64,000 bases of DNA from NCBI RefSeq assembly GCF_050750585.1, contig NZ_JBOJLM010000015.1, positions 15,825 to 79,824 of the forward strand, in the 5' to 3' direction. The notes under the pieces were generated by a model, which saw only the letters and a list, made by a program, of their open reading frames with translations, searched no databases and had not been told where the DNA came from. Each line of letters opens with the position of its first letter. The stretch's first letter is position 1. The translations under genes and the position numbers were made by a program. The DNA is from Salinimicrobium sp050750585. GTDB taxonomy: Bacteria; Bacteroidota; Bacteroidia; Flavobacteriales; Flavobacteriaceae. Positions 18,264-25,958 of this stretch are shown one piece after another.

Positions 18264-19490
18264 TTAAACGGTTTCCTTTAATGCCGATAGATCAAGTTTT
18301 ACCTGTCCGCGCAAAATATCTTCAAAAGTTTCTCTTTTTCTAATCAAATGGGCTTCTCCATTGTACCATAGAACTTCAGGTGGGCGGTAGCGGGAATTGA
18401 AGTTGCTGGCCATTGAGTAGCAATAAGCGCCGGCATTGCTAAAAGCAAGAAGATCCCCTTCTTTGATCTCAGGGATTCGGCGGTTGCTGGCAAAGGTGTC
18501 GGTTTCGCAAATATATCCTACTACCGAGTAGAACCTTTCTTTGCCTTCGGGATTTGAAAGGTTGTGAATTTCATGTCTTGAGCCGTAGAACATGGGGCGA
18601 ATAAGGTGGTTAAAGCCACTGTCTACTCCTGCAAAAACAGTAGAGGTGGTTTGTTTGATCACATTCACACGGGCCACAAATTTTCCGGCTTCACTCACCA
18701 GGTACTTACCTGGTTCAAAAGCGAGGGTGAGATCACGGCCATATTCTTTACAAAAAGATTTGAATTTTGCAGTGAGTTTTCCTCCCAGTTCTTCAATATT
18801 GGTCTCAATATCACCTTCTTTATAAGGTACTTTAAAGCCACTGCCAAAGTCCATGAATTCAAGATCTTTGAAATTTCGGGCGGTTTCAAAAAGAATTTCC
18901 GAAGCATACAAAAACACTTCTATATCAAGGATGTCGCTCCCGGTGTGCATGTGTATGCCGTTTATGTGCATGCCGGTGTTTTCAACAATACGCAGAAGGT
19001 GCGGTATCTGGTGAATGGAAACCCCAAATTTGGAATCGATATGGCCTACAGAAATGTTCGTGTTTCCGCCGGCCATAACATGCGGATTTATCCTGATACA
19101 AACCGGAACATCTGGATTTCGCGTTCCAAACTGCTCGAGGATAGAAAGGTTATCAATATTGATTTGTACCCCAAGGGCGGCAACTGCTTCTATTTCTTCA
19201 AGAGAAACGCCGTTTGGAGTATAAATAATATTAGCCGGATCTACGCCTGCTTCAAGCCCTAATTTCACTTCCTGTATAGAAACGGTGTCAAGCCCGGCGC
19301 CCAATTGCTGAAACAACCCAAGCACCGAAATATTGGAAAGTGCCTTAACAGCGTAGTGTATTCTAAGGTTCTTTACCCCGCTAAAAGCACTGGTGAGTCT
19401 ATTGTATTGGGAGATGATCTTTTCGGCATCATATACGTATACGGGGCTGCCAAATTTTTCTGATATTTCTAAAAGGTCCTGGTTGTTCAT
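18264..19490 (-). CDS. lysA: Diaminopimelate decarboxylase
   Basis: 408 residues of a fold-type III PLP enzyme. The PLP Lys is in IHYAVKALSN near residue 48. IDSKFGV, the glycine-rich MDFGSGFKVPY and the C-terminal GAYCYSMASNFNSR with the active Cys-Glu type region (GYICETDTFA) match LysA. It converts meso-diaminopimelate to lysine, the last lysine step. dapD, from the same pathway, is also in this window at 41.9 kb but not in the same operon. Confidence 0.95.
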   Translation of the reverse strand: MNNQDLLEISEKFGSPVYVYDAEKIISQYNRLTSAFSGVKNLRIHYAVKALSNISVLGLFQQLGAGLDTVSIQEVKLGLEAGVDPANIIYTPNGVSLEEIEAVAALGVQINIDNLSILEQFGTRNPDVPVCIRINPHVMAGGNTNISVGHIDSKFGVSIHQIPHLLRIVENTGMHINGIHMHTGSDILDIEVFLYASEILFETARNFKDLEFMDFGSGFKVPYKEGDIETNIEELGGKLTAKFKSFCKEYGRDLTLAFEPGKYLVSEAGKFVARVNVIKQTTSTVFAGVDSGFNHLIRPMFYGSRHEIHNLSNPEGKERFYSVVGYICETDTFASNRRIPEIKEGDLLAFSNAGAYCYSMASNFNSRYRPPEVLWYNGEAHLIRKRETFEDILRGQVKLDLSALKETV

Positions 19491-19509
19491 AAGTTCATTA
19501 TTACGGTCA

Positions 19510-19517
19510 CAAAAGTA
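19510..19517 (-). promoter_or_regulatory. -7 box for lysA
   Basis: TACTTTTG on the minus strand, about 20 bases before the lysA ATG, is a full match to TAnnTTTG. A -33 TTTG is not evident. Confidence 0.5.
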
Positions 19518-19671
19518 AAATGGATTTTTGGCTTTTGCCTACAGCCTGTCTAAAATTAACCAATTCTAACAAAATGTTATTTATAACAGGGAGGAAAGCT
19601 ACAAATTTAGCAGTTCCCAGTCGGGGTAGATAAAAGAATTTTTGTAATTTCAAGTTGTTAATCAGGTATCT

Positions 19672-20331
19672 ATGAAGTCCAGGCTGGCCCTTTTTCCATT
19701 ACAGAGTATAGTGTTTCCGGGAGAGGTCTTACCCCTGCATATTTTTGAGCCACGTTATAAGGAACTTATAGACGATTGCGAAAGTACCGGCATTAAGTTT
19801 GGAATTCCCACTTACATAGAAAATAACCTGGAGTACGGCACCGAAATGGAACTTATTGAAACGGTACGTCGTTATGAATCTGGTGCCAGGGATGTAATTT
19901 GCAAAGGGACCAGGGTTTTCAGGGTTTTGGAATTTGCGCATAATGAAGCTGGAAAGATGTATGCGGGCGGTGATGTGGAATTTTTACCAGATAAGGATGA
20001 TGCTTCCCAGACCCTAAAAGAGCAGTTACTAAACCTCATTTTTGAGCTCTATGTACATCTGGAAGTACCCCGGCCAAAAAAAATAGATATCCCCAATTTC
20101 AGGAGTTACACACTGGCTCACAAAATAGGTCTTCCCCTTCAGCAGGAATATACCTTACTAAAGTTAACTTCAGAAAAAGAAAGACAGGAATTCCTCATTA
20201 ATCACCTCACCATTACCATTCCTATTTTACAGGAAATGAACCGGGCAAAACAGGTGATAGAACTCAACGGGCACTTCAGAAATTACGATCCTCTGGATTT
20301 TCAGGAATTCAGGCTACGGACAAAAAATTAG
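19672..20331 (+). CDS. Lon-protease substrate-binding (LON) domain protein
   Basis: 219 residues made of one LON substrate-binding domain without the AAA+ or protease parts. The start LALFPLQSIVFPGEVLPLHI and FEPRYKELIDDC are the classic N-terminal LON motif. Stand-alone LON proteins are common in bacteria, and their role is unclear; regulation of proteolysis is only a guess. It is followed 102 bases later by sucC, which has its own promoter. Confidence 0.9.
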   Translation: MKSRLALFPLQSIVFPGEVLPLHIFEPRYKELIDDCESTGIKFGIPTYIENNLEYGTEMELIETVRRYESGARDVICKGTRVFRVLEFAHNEAGKMYAGGDVEFLPDKDDASQTLKEQLLNLIFELYVHLEVPRPKKIDIPNFRSYTLAHKIGLPLQQEYTLLKLTSEKERQEFLINHLTITIPILQEMNRAKQVIELNGHFRNYDPLDFQEFRLRTKN

Positions 20332-20367
20332 AGAAAATCAACCTCTTTTATGTGGAACTTAAAAAGA

Positions 20368-20399
20368 TTGGCAGATTCCTCTAACATTTGTTACTTTTG
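20368..20399 (+). promoter_or_regulatory. Bacteroidota-type promoter of sucC
   Basis: TTG (20368-20370) and TACTTTTG (20392-20399) with 21 bases between match the TTTG / TAnnTTTG primary sigma promoter of this phylum. The predicted transcript would start about 30 bases before the sucC ATG. Confidence 0.65.
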
Positions 20400-20433
20400 T
20401 GCACCTTAACGAACACTGAAGAAACACCTTATT

Positions 20434-21627
20434 ATGAACATACACGAATATCAGGGAAAAGAAATCTTGAGCAGCTTTGGTGTCCGCACTCAGCGCGGCA
20501 TTGTTGCCCAGGACGCAAAAGAGGCAGTTGAGGCTGCAAAAAAACTTACCGAACAAACCGGTACTGGATGGCATGTCATTAAAGCCCAGGTGCACGCAGG
20601 TGGACGTGGAAAAGGCGGGGGAGTAAAACTTGCCAAGAACCTACAGGAAGTGGAAGATATTGCAGGGCAAATCATTGGGATGAACCTTGTTACTCCACAA
20701 ACTTCTGCGGAAGGTAAAAAAGTACACCAGGTTTTGGTGGCCGAAGATGTATATTATCCCGGCGACAGCGAGCCAGAAGAATACTATATGTCTGTTCTTC
20801 TAAATCGCGCTACAGGTAAGAATATGATCATGTATTCTACAGAAGGAGGTATGGACATTGAAACAGTGGCCGAAGAAACTCCTCACCTGATATTTAATGA
20901 AGAGATTGATCCTGCTACAGGATTGCTGCCTTTCCAGGCAAGAAGGATTGCTTTCAACCTTGGTCTTAGTGGAAATGCTTTTAAAGAAATGACCAAATTT
21001 GTAATGTCGCTTTACGAAGCCTTTACAAAGTCAGATAGTTCCCTTTTTGAGATTAACCCGGTGCTTAAGACGAGTGATGATAAGATCATGGCCGTAGATG
21101 CCAAGGTGACTCTTGATGATAACGCACTTTTTCGTCATAAAGATTATGCAGAGATGCGTGATATTCGGGAAGAAAGCCCTGTTGAAGTGGAAGCTCGTGA
21201 AGTTGGGCTTAACTACGTAGACCTTGACGGAAACGTAGGATGTATGGTTAACGGCGCCGGATTGGCAATGGCTACCATGGATCTTATTAAACAAGCCGGG
21301 GGAGAGCCTGCAAACTTCCTTGATGTAGGTGGTACCGCCGACGCAAAGAGAGTAGAAGAAGCTTTTAGACTTATCCTGAAGGATGAGAAAGTAAAAGCTA
21401 TTTTGGTGAACATCTTTGGAGGAATCGTAAGATGTGACCGTGTGGCGCAGGGAATTGTAGATGCTTACAAAAATATGGGCGACACTATCAATGTGCCTAT
21501 TATTGTTCGTTTACAGGGAACCAATGCCGACATTGCCAAGGAATTGATCGACAACAGCGGACTTGATGTGTACAGTGCTGTCGAATTCCAGGAAGCAGCA
21601 GATAAAGTTCAGGAAGTGCTGGCTTAA
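20434..21627 (+). CDS. sucC: Succinyl-CoA synthetase beta subunit (ADP-forming)
   Basis: 397 residues, full length. The ATP-grasp domain starts NIHEYQGKEILSSFGV and includes QVHAGGRGKGGGVKLAKN. The C-terminal ligase domain has FLDVGGTADAKRVEEAF and NIFGGIVRCDRVAQGI. It forms the beta half of the TCA-cycle enzyme that makes ATP while releasing succinate from succinyl-CoA. The alpha subunit gene sucD is not beside it: a terminator and a secreted protein gene follow, so sucD must be elsewhere. Confidence 0.97.
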   Translation: MNIHEYQGKEILSSFGVRTQRGIVAQDAKEAVEAAKKLTEQTGTGWHVIKAQVHAGGRGKGGGVKLAKNLQEVEDIAGQIIGMNLVTPQTSAEGKKVHQVLVAEDVYYPGDSEPEEYYMSVLLNRATGKNMIMYSTEGGMDIETVAEETPHLIFNEEIDPATGLLPFQARRIAFNLGLSGNAFKEMTKFVMSLYEAFTKSDSSLFEINPVLKTSDDKIMAVDAKVTLDDNALFRHKDYAEMRDIREESPVEVEAREVGLNYVDLDGNVGCMVNGAGLAMATMDLIKQAGGEPANFLDVGGTADAKRVEEAFRLILKDEKVKAILVNIFGGIVRCDRVAQGIVDAYKNMGDTINVPIIVRLQGTNADIAKELIDNSGLDVYSAVEFQEAADKVQEVLA

Positions 21628-21648
21628 TAAGACTTACATTTAAATAGA

Positions 21649-21677
21649 GAAAACCCCGGAATTTCCCGGGGTTTTTT
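21649..21677 (+). terminator. Terminator of sucC
   Basis: AAAACCCCGG and CCGGGGTTTT form a stem with a short loop, followed by TTTTTT, starting about 20 bases after the sucC stop. Confidence 0.9.
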
Positions 21678-21943
21678 CGTTTATAATATCTTCGGAAATA
21701 ATTTACCTCGAATTTTCATCTGGGAAGATTTGATAAACATTCTGCAACATTTTCATAACCCAGAATCTTTCTTCGGAAGCAGGAATTAAATATTTTTATT
21801 CTGAAATGTAAAACAAAGAATAATGAAGGTGAAATCATCCTGAAGCTCTCAAAACATTCAATTTATCAGGTAATAATATAAATACTAGAAAGAAATTACA
21901 GGCGGTTTTTTGGCTTAAAAGAAGCATTAGAGTGAAAAATAAC
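21678..21943. other. Gene-free AT-rich stretch before the first small secreted gene
   Basis: About 265 bases with no supported ORF. It is AT-rich and shows no tRNA, long repeat or clear hairpin. Its right end leads into the ECF-like promoter at 21944. Confidence 0.5.
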
Positions 21944-21970
21944 TGTAACAATCAAATTGACAAATAGTCT
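21944..21970 (+). promoter_or_regulatory. ECF-sigma-like promoter TGTAAC-N16-AGTCT, copy 1
   Basis: TGTAAC (21944-21949), 16 bases, then AGTCT (21966-21970). The same two blocks with the same spacing stand before the paralogous gene at 22601, and both are followed by ATCATCAATCA in the leader. The form resembles extracytoplasmic-function sigma promoters (for instance the SigX type TGTAAC/CGAC). Which sigma factor reads it is unknown; no such gene is in the window. Confidence 0.65.
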
Positions 21971-22023
21971 CTAAAGTACAATCATCAATCAATCATTTAA
22001 TATTAACCTTAAAACGAACAATT

Positions 22024-22371
22024 ATGAAACGTTGTAAATCATTTTTAGCCGCTGTAGTGATGACCTTATCAACTGTAGCCTTTGCCGGCTCTCCTTCTTC
22101 TTTTGAATTTGAAGCAAAGACAGGTTCAATAAGTTATCAAATTGAACGAATGCTCTCCGATTCCGGTTTGGTTATAGAAGAAGATTTTACTGCAACTGTA
22201 TTTTTTGTAATGACCAGTGCAAGAAAAATTAAGATCCTGCTAGTTGAATCCCCAAATGAAGAAGTCAATGCTTTTTTGAAGAAGCGACTTACCAATCAAA
22301 AGCTCCACGGCGATTCCTGGAAGTCTGAAAAAGTTTATGAACTGCCGGTAAGGGTGCAGGCCACAAGATAA
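22024..22371 (+). CDS. Small secreted protein, copy 1 of a paralogous pair
   Basis: 115 residues. The signal peptide is MKRCKSFLAAVVMTLSTVAF with cleavage near AFAG. The mature part of about 94 residues has the shared pattern ISYQIERMLSDSGL, then a hydrophobic strand (ATVFFVM), then PNEEVNAFLKKRLTNQKL and a final KVYELPVRV. I do not recognise a named domain; the layout (helix, strand, helix, strand) resembles small periplasmic domains like those of energy-transducing or secretin-linked proteins. It has its own ECF-like promoter and terminator. Confidence 0.75.
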   Translation: MKRCKSFLAAVVMTLSTVAFAGSPSSFEFEAKTGSISYQIERMLSDSGLVIEEDFTATVFFVMTSARKIKILLVESPNEEVNAFLKKRLTNQKLHGDSWKSEKVYELPVRVQATR

Positions 22372-22375
22372 GTTC

Positions 22376-22404
22376 AAAATCCGGGGGAATACCCGGATTT
22401 TTTT
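22376..22404 (+). terminator. Terminator of small secreted gene 1
   Basis: AAAATCCGGG and CCCGGATTTT form the stem, with a loop of about 6 bases and a following run of T, five bases after the stop. Confidence 0.9.
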
Positions 22405-22518
22405 ATAGGCGCCTTTTCTTCATTTCTAATTCATTAATGATAACAACCAGAAAGCTGTTTTAGGAATCAAAAACCTTACATCAAAATGTGTGAAACTTTT
22501 GTTAAAAATATGTAACCG

Positions 22519-22545
22519 TGTAACAATCAGTATTTTTAAAAGTCT
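22519..22545 (+). promoter_or_regulatory. ECF-sigma-like promoter TGTAAC-N16-AGTCT, copy 2
   Basis: TGTAAC (22519-22524), 16 bases, AGTCT (22541-22545), then a leader with ATCATCAATCA and an AAAACGAACA block just before the ATG, all also seen before copy 1. A second TGTAAC lies at 22511-22516 but lacks a matching -10 element. Confidence 0.65.
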
Positions 22546-22600
22546 TTATAGTAAATCATCAATCATCAAATCGCATCAATTAATCTAAAAAACGAACATC

Positions 22601-22939
22601 ATGAAAAATTTAAAACTGTTGCTGGTAATGTGTGTAATAATTCTTTCCTCATCTGTTTCAGCAAAGGAAATCAGGAATCTCGCAAATCCCGATTCTGTCT
22701 CTGTTGAAGTTGAAAGAATGCTTGAGAACCTGGAATTAGCCAATCAATGTGAGGCACTTGAAATCACAATTTTCTTTTCTGTTTCTGAAGATCAGAAAAT
22801 CCAGAGTTTGCAGGTTTCTTCTTCCAATGAGGAGGTGAATTCTTACATTCAAAAGCAATTGTCTAATGAGCAATTGCCTGTAGAAGCCTGGGTAAAAGGC
22901 AAAATTTATGAACTTACTGTAGTGAAGCGCATGAGTTAA
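22601..22939 (+). CDS. Small secreted protein, copy 2 of a paralogous pair
   Basis: 112 residues with the signal peptide MKNLKLLLVMCVIILSSSVSA. The mature part repeats the pattern of copy 1: VSVEVERMLENLEL, ITIFFSV, SNEEVNSYIQKQLSNEQL and KIYELTVV. Amino-acid identity is low outside these blocks, so the duplication is old, yet the promoter and leader are well conserved. This suggests selection for shared control. Function unknown; probably periplasmic and stress-linked if the ECF reading is right. Confidence 0.75.
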   Translation: MKNLKLLLVMCVIILSSSVSAKEIRNLANPDSVSVEVERMLENLELANQCEALEITIFFSVSEDQKIQSLQVSSSNEEVNSYIQKQLSNEQLPVEAWVKGKIYELTVVKRMS

Positions 22940-22964
22940 GTCAGGACCCATTAGCTTTAAAAGT

Positions 22965-22996
22965 AAAAAACCCGGAAGAATCACTCCGGGTTTTTA
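22965..22996. terminator. Terminator between small secreted gene 2 and cysH
   Basis: AAAAACCCGG and CCGGGTTTTT form a stem with a loop of about 10 bases and T-rich flanks on both strands. It lies between two convergent genes and overlaps the very end of the cysH side, so it may stop transcription from both. Confidence 0.85.
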
Positions 22997-22997
22997 T

Positions 22998-23687
22998 TTA
23001 AAGGTGTAAACCACATTCTGTTTTTGGATTGTTGTTCCAGCGGCCCGATCTTTCAACTCCCGGCGAAGTACAATGGGAACATCCAATAGAATGATATCCT
23101 TTCTTTACCAGTGGGTGAAAAGGTAACTGGTGTTTTTTAATGAATTCATCCCGCTCCTCTTTAGTAACGTCTAGCAGCGGATAAAACTTTAGGATGTCTC
23201 CGCGGTTCTCGAAGATATTGAGGCTAGCACGATGTTCGCTCTGCCATTCCATGAGTCCGCTTACCCAAACGGTATATTTTGCCTTAACCAGATCAAGGGG
23301 TTTTACCTTGTTGATATGGCAACAAAAATCGGGATCTTTTTCCCAGGTCTTATCTTTTTGTGTAAACTCGTGTTCTTCTTTTAGGGCGCTTACAGATTTT
23401 ACCTTGAGTCCGTAGAGATCAGTAAGTTTTTGCCTGTATTCCAGGGTTTCCCCGAAGTGGTATCCAGTATCAATAAAATATACCAGCTGGTCGCGGTTAA
23501 CGTCTGAAAATAATTTTAAAAGGAAAGCCGAAGTAGCAGCAAAAGAGCTGGTAAGCATAACTTCGGCAAGATTAAAATCGTTGTATAGTTCTTCGATCCT
23601 TTCGTGAAGGTCGAGCTTTCGGTATTTAAGATTCAGTCTGTCAACTTCGGCAGCCGTAACAGCTCTTTTTTCTGCAACAATTTCCAT
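22998..23687 (-). CDS. cysH: Adenylyl-sulfate (APS) reductase, CysH family
   Basis: 229 residues. The PAPS-reductase core has LTSSFAATSAFLLKL and FIDTGYHFGETLEY. The paired Cys in DPDFCCHINKVKPL and the later GCSHCTSP bind a 4Fe-4S cluster, the sign of APS-type reductases; the C-terminal Cys in KTECGLHL is the catalytic one. It reduces activated sulfate to sulfite in the cytoplasm, using thioredoxin. The other sulfate-assimilation genes are not next to it. It follows a DUF1456 gene with a 3-base gap. Confidence 0.92.
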   Translation of the reverse strand: MEIVAEKRAVTAAEVDRLNLKYRKLDLHERIEELYNDFNLAEVMLTSSFAATSAFLLKLFSDVNRDQLVYFIDTGYHFGETLEYRQKLTDLYGLKVKSVSALKEEHEFTQKDKTWEKDPDFCCHINKVKPLDLVKAKYTVWVSGLMEWQSEHRASLNIFENRGDILKFYPLLDVTKEERDEFIKKHQLPFHPLVKKGYHSIGCSHCTSPGVERSGRWNNNPKTECGLHL

Positions 23688-23690
23688 CGG

Positions 23691-23936
23691 CTATTTTTTG
23701 TCTTCTTTTTTAGGCATGGGTCCGCGTTTGTAGATTACCAGTCCGTTTAAAAAATTCCGAAGAAACTGGTCTCCACATTCCATGTATTTTGGGTGGTCTT
23801 CACTTCTAAAGATCGCACCAATTTCACTTTTTGTGACCTTGAAATCAACAAGGGAGCAAATGTGAACAATATCTTCATCCCTTAGTTTTAAAGCAACTCG
23901 CAGCTTTTTGAAGATATCATTATTCGATAAAGGCAT
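23691..23936 (-). CDS. DUF1456 family protein (single repeat)
   Basis: 81 residues: NNDIFKKLRVALKLRDEDIV at the start and QFLRNFLNGLVIYKRG near the end fit one DUF1456 repeat (YehS of E. coli has two). The C-terminus is lysine-rich. It is encoded 3 bases upstream of cysH, so they are surely cotranscribed, but no functional link is known. Confidence 0.8.
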   Translation of the reverse strand: MPLSNNDIFKKLRVALKLRDEDIVHICSLVDFKVTKSEIGAIFRSEDHPKYMECGDQFLRNFLNGLVIYKRGPMPKKEDKK

Positions 23937-24155
23937 AGGTGAATTTTGAGCCGTAAAAGTACGTAACCTGAATTTAAAAATGAAGTTTGAGAGGTATAAC
24001 TATAATATAAATAAACACCAGAGGATCCTAAAATGTCATTTTGTCAGCATATTTCGGTAGAATTATGCCATAAAGTCTTGAATAGCCAGTTGGTATTTAA
24101 TTTGCCTTACACCGAATGAAAATCAAAAGAAGTTTAATCTCAAAATATTAATGTT

Positions 24156-24602
24156 ATGAACCTTATTAAAAGAAACACCGACAACTGGCTTCCATCTATT
24201 TTTGATGATATGTTCAAAACCGACTGGATGGACAATGGAAATTCAGGAATGAACCGTATTGGTACCAGCGTTCCCGCTGTGAATATTTCTGAAAATGATG
24301 ATGCTTTTACTCTCGAGCTTGCAGCGCCAGGTATGACCAAAAAGGATTTTAATCTTGAACTGGACAACGGCGTACTCACAATTTCTGCGGAAGAAAAGAA
24401 AGAGGAAGAGAAAAAAGACAATGGTGGTAGGTTTACCCGCCGCGAGTTTAGCTATACCAGCTTCAAAAGGGCTTTTAGTCTTCCAGATAGCGTACAAGCC
24501 GACAAGATTTCCGCCGAGTACAAAGAAGGGGTCTTGATGATCAACCTTCCTAAACGTGAAGATGCAAAGGTACAGGCAAAACGCGTGATTGAGATTGGTT
24601 AA
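24156..24602 (+). CDS. Hsp20/alpha-crystallin small heat-shock protein
   Basis: 148 residues with an alpha-crystallin domain from about residue 40. VPAVNISENDDAFTLELAAPG opens the domain and EYKEGVLMINLPKRED is the closing A-x-x-x-G-V-L type motif. The N-terminus (SIFDDMFKTDWMD) is of the Bacteroidota type. It is an ATP-independent holdase that binds unfolding proteins in the cytoplasm. No CIRCE or other heat-shock operator could be recognised upstream. Confidence 0.95.
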   Translation: MNLIKRNTDNWLPSIFDDMFKTDWMDNGNSGMNRIGTSVPAVNISENDDAFTLELAAPGMTKKDFNLELDNGVLTISAEEKKEEEKKDNGGRFTRREFSYTSFKRAFSLPDSVQADKISAEYKEGVLMINLPKREDAKVQAKRVIEIG

Positions 24603-24630
24603 TTATCTAAGTCAGATTTAATGAACTATT

Positions 24631-24658
24631 AAAAAAGCATCTTTTAGGGCGCTTTTTT
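24631..24658. terminator. Weak two-way terminator after hsp20
   Basis: AAAAAAGC and GCTTTTTT flank about 12 bases between two convergent genes. The stem is short and AT-rich, so this is less certain than the others. Confidence 0.5.
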
Positions 24659-25868
24659 ATTTGTCCAGCAAAATCCATCGGTTCCCGGCGCTTTGAATGA
24701 GGTATTTCTGTCCCGGAGCAATCGAGTTAACTGTGGTGTTTGTAGTAATGTCAAAAAGATCGTTACTGCCAATAAATTCGAGGGTTTTAATAGTATTCCC
24801 CGGCCAGTTGAGCAGGTAGATAAGACGACCTTTATTGGTAGCTGCATCGGGAATGACAATGCTGCTCACCTGATTGTTGATGCGCAAAGAATAGGCTTCC
24901 GGAGGGATTAGGAAAGCTCCGGTGCCCGAAGCGGTAGAAGAATAAGTTCCAGAGTTAGCATATTTCCATGTTACCAGTCCGTTGGCGTCTGTCATAAGTA
25001 CCTGGTCTACTGCCCCGCGCGTATCGGGCAGGATGTAATCATTTCCGGTAGTTCCTATGCCCACCCTTCCTGCAAAGTATCCTGCAAATACCTTTTTTGG
25101 ATCGTTACCCAGGGCTGTACTGTAAATGCCATAGACAAAGCCGTTGCCCTGTTCGGTGCCAATTTCATTGTAGATCCCGTAATGGTTTTTGGTGGAGCCA
25201 AAGGTCTTTCCTACATCATTGTAGATCCCGTAGATCTCTTCGTTTGTATTTTGATTTACTTCATTGAAGATTCCGTAGTGAATACCAATGCCTGCAGCAC
25301 TAACCGAGCTTTTTATGCCGTACTTTTTATCGGCGGTTGCTGTGTTGTTACTACTTAAAAGGCCATACGTGACGTTCTTTGTGGTTGAGCTGGCATTTTC
25401 TACTTCCAACGGAGTGCGAATATTATGATCTTCCTGATTATCTATCATTACTTTTAGTTTCACATTTTGGGAAGAGCCGCCTATACTTACATTTCCTTTT
25501 CTAAATACAGCATCATCGGGGCTGGTTGAGGGGGAGGTGGTTCCTGTTTTATAAAAGTCGGAAGTAGCCTTGCCACCCACGCCCTGCCAGTTGCCGGTAA
25601 CCGAATCCCACCAGTAAAATCCCGGTAAAAATTGCCCTTTTTGAGAGGTAAGAAAAACCAGCATTCCCTGTTGTTCCGCTGTGGGATTAGTATTTGGAAA
25701 ATTGTTGATCCGCGGGATGAGAATACCGTCGGTGGGTTCAGGAGAATTAGGATTTTCGGTGTGGATATCCAGTTGAGCTTTTGGATCATAAGTATTGATT
25801 CCCACCTGAGCATATGTTTTTGAGTAAAACAGCATCAGGAAAATCCCCGTTATCAGAAGCTTGTGCAC
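24657..25868 (-). CDS. Secreted surface protein with VGINT-type repeats
   Basis: 403 residues from a GTG start; the signal peptide is MHKLLITGIFLMLFYSKTYA. The mature start QVGINTYDPKAQLDIH is the motif found at the N-terminus of many flavobacterial exported proteins, often followed by tail-fibre-like domains. A glycine-rich middle with repeated GIY-N segments (HYGIFNEVNQN, IYGIYNDVGK, HYGIYNEIG) suggests a beta-solenoid, and RVGIGTTGNDYILPDTRGA resembles a trimeric fibre segment. Likely an adhesin or surface protein; function not known. Confidence 0.75.
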   Translation of the reverse strand: MHKLLITGIFLMLFYSKTYAQVGINTYDPKAQLDIHTENPNSPEPTDGILIPRINNFPNTNPTAEQQGMLVFLTSQKGQFLPGFYWWDSVTGNWQGVGGKATSDFYKTGTTSPSTSPDDAVFRKGNVSIGGSSQNVKLKVMIDNQEDHNIRTPLEVENASSTTKNVTYGLLSSNNTATADKKYGIKSSVSAAGIGIHYGIFNEVNQNTNEEIYGIYNDVGKTFGSTKNHYGIYNEIGTEQGNGFVYGIYSTALGNDPKKVFAGYFAGRVGIGTTGNDYILPDTRGAVDQVLMTDANGLVTWKYANSGTYSSTASGTGAFLIPPEAYSLRINNQVSSIVIPDAATNKGRLIYLLNWPGNTIKTLEFIGSNDLFDITTNTTVNSIAPGQKYLIQSAGNRWILLDK

Positions 25869-25958
25869 AAGTTGATCTTTTTATTGGGGAGGCACTAATG
25901 AGAGTCAATATACTTATTTATCTCATTGAACAGCAGGATTATATATAAATTTTAACAT

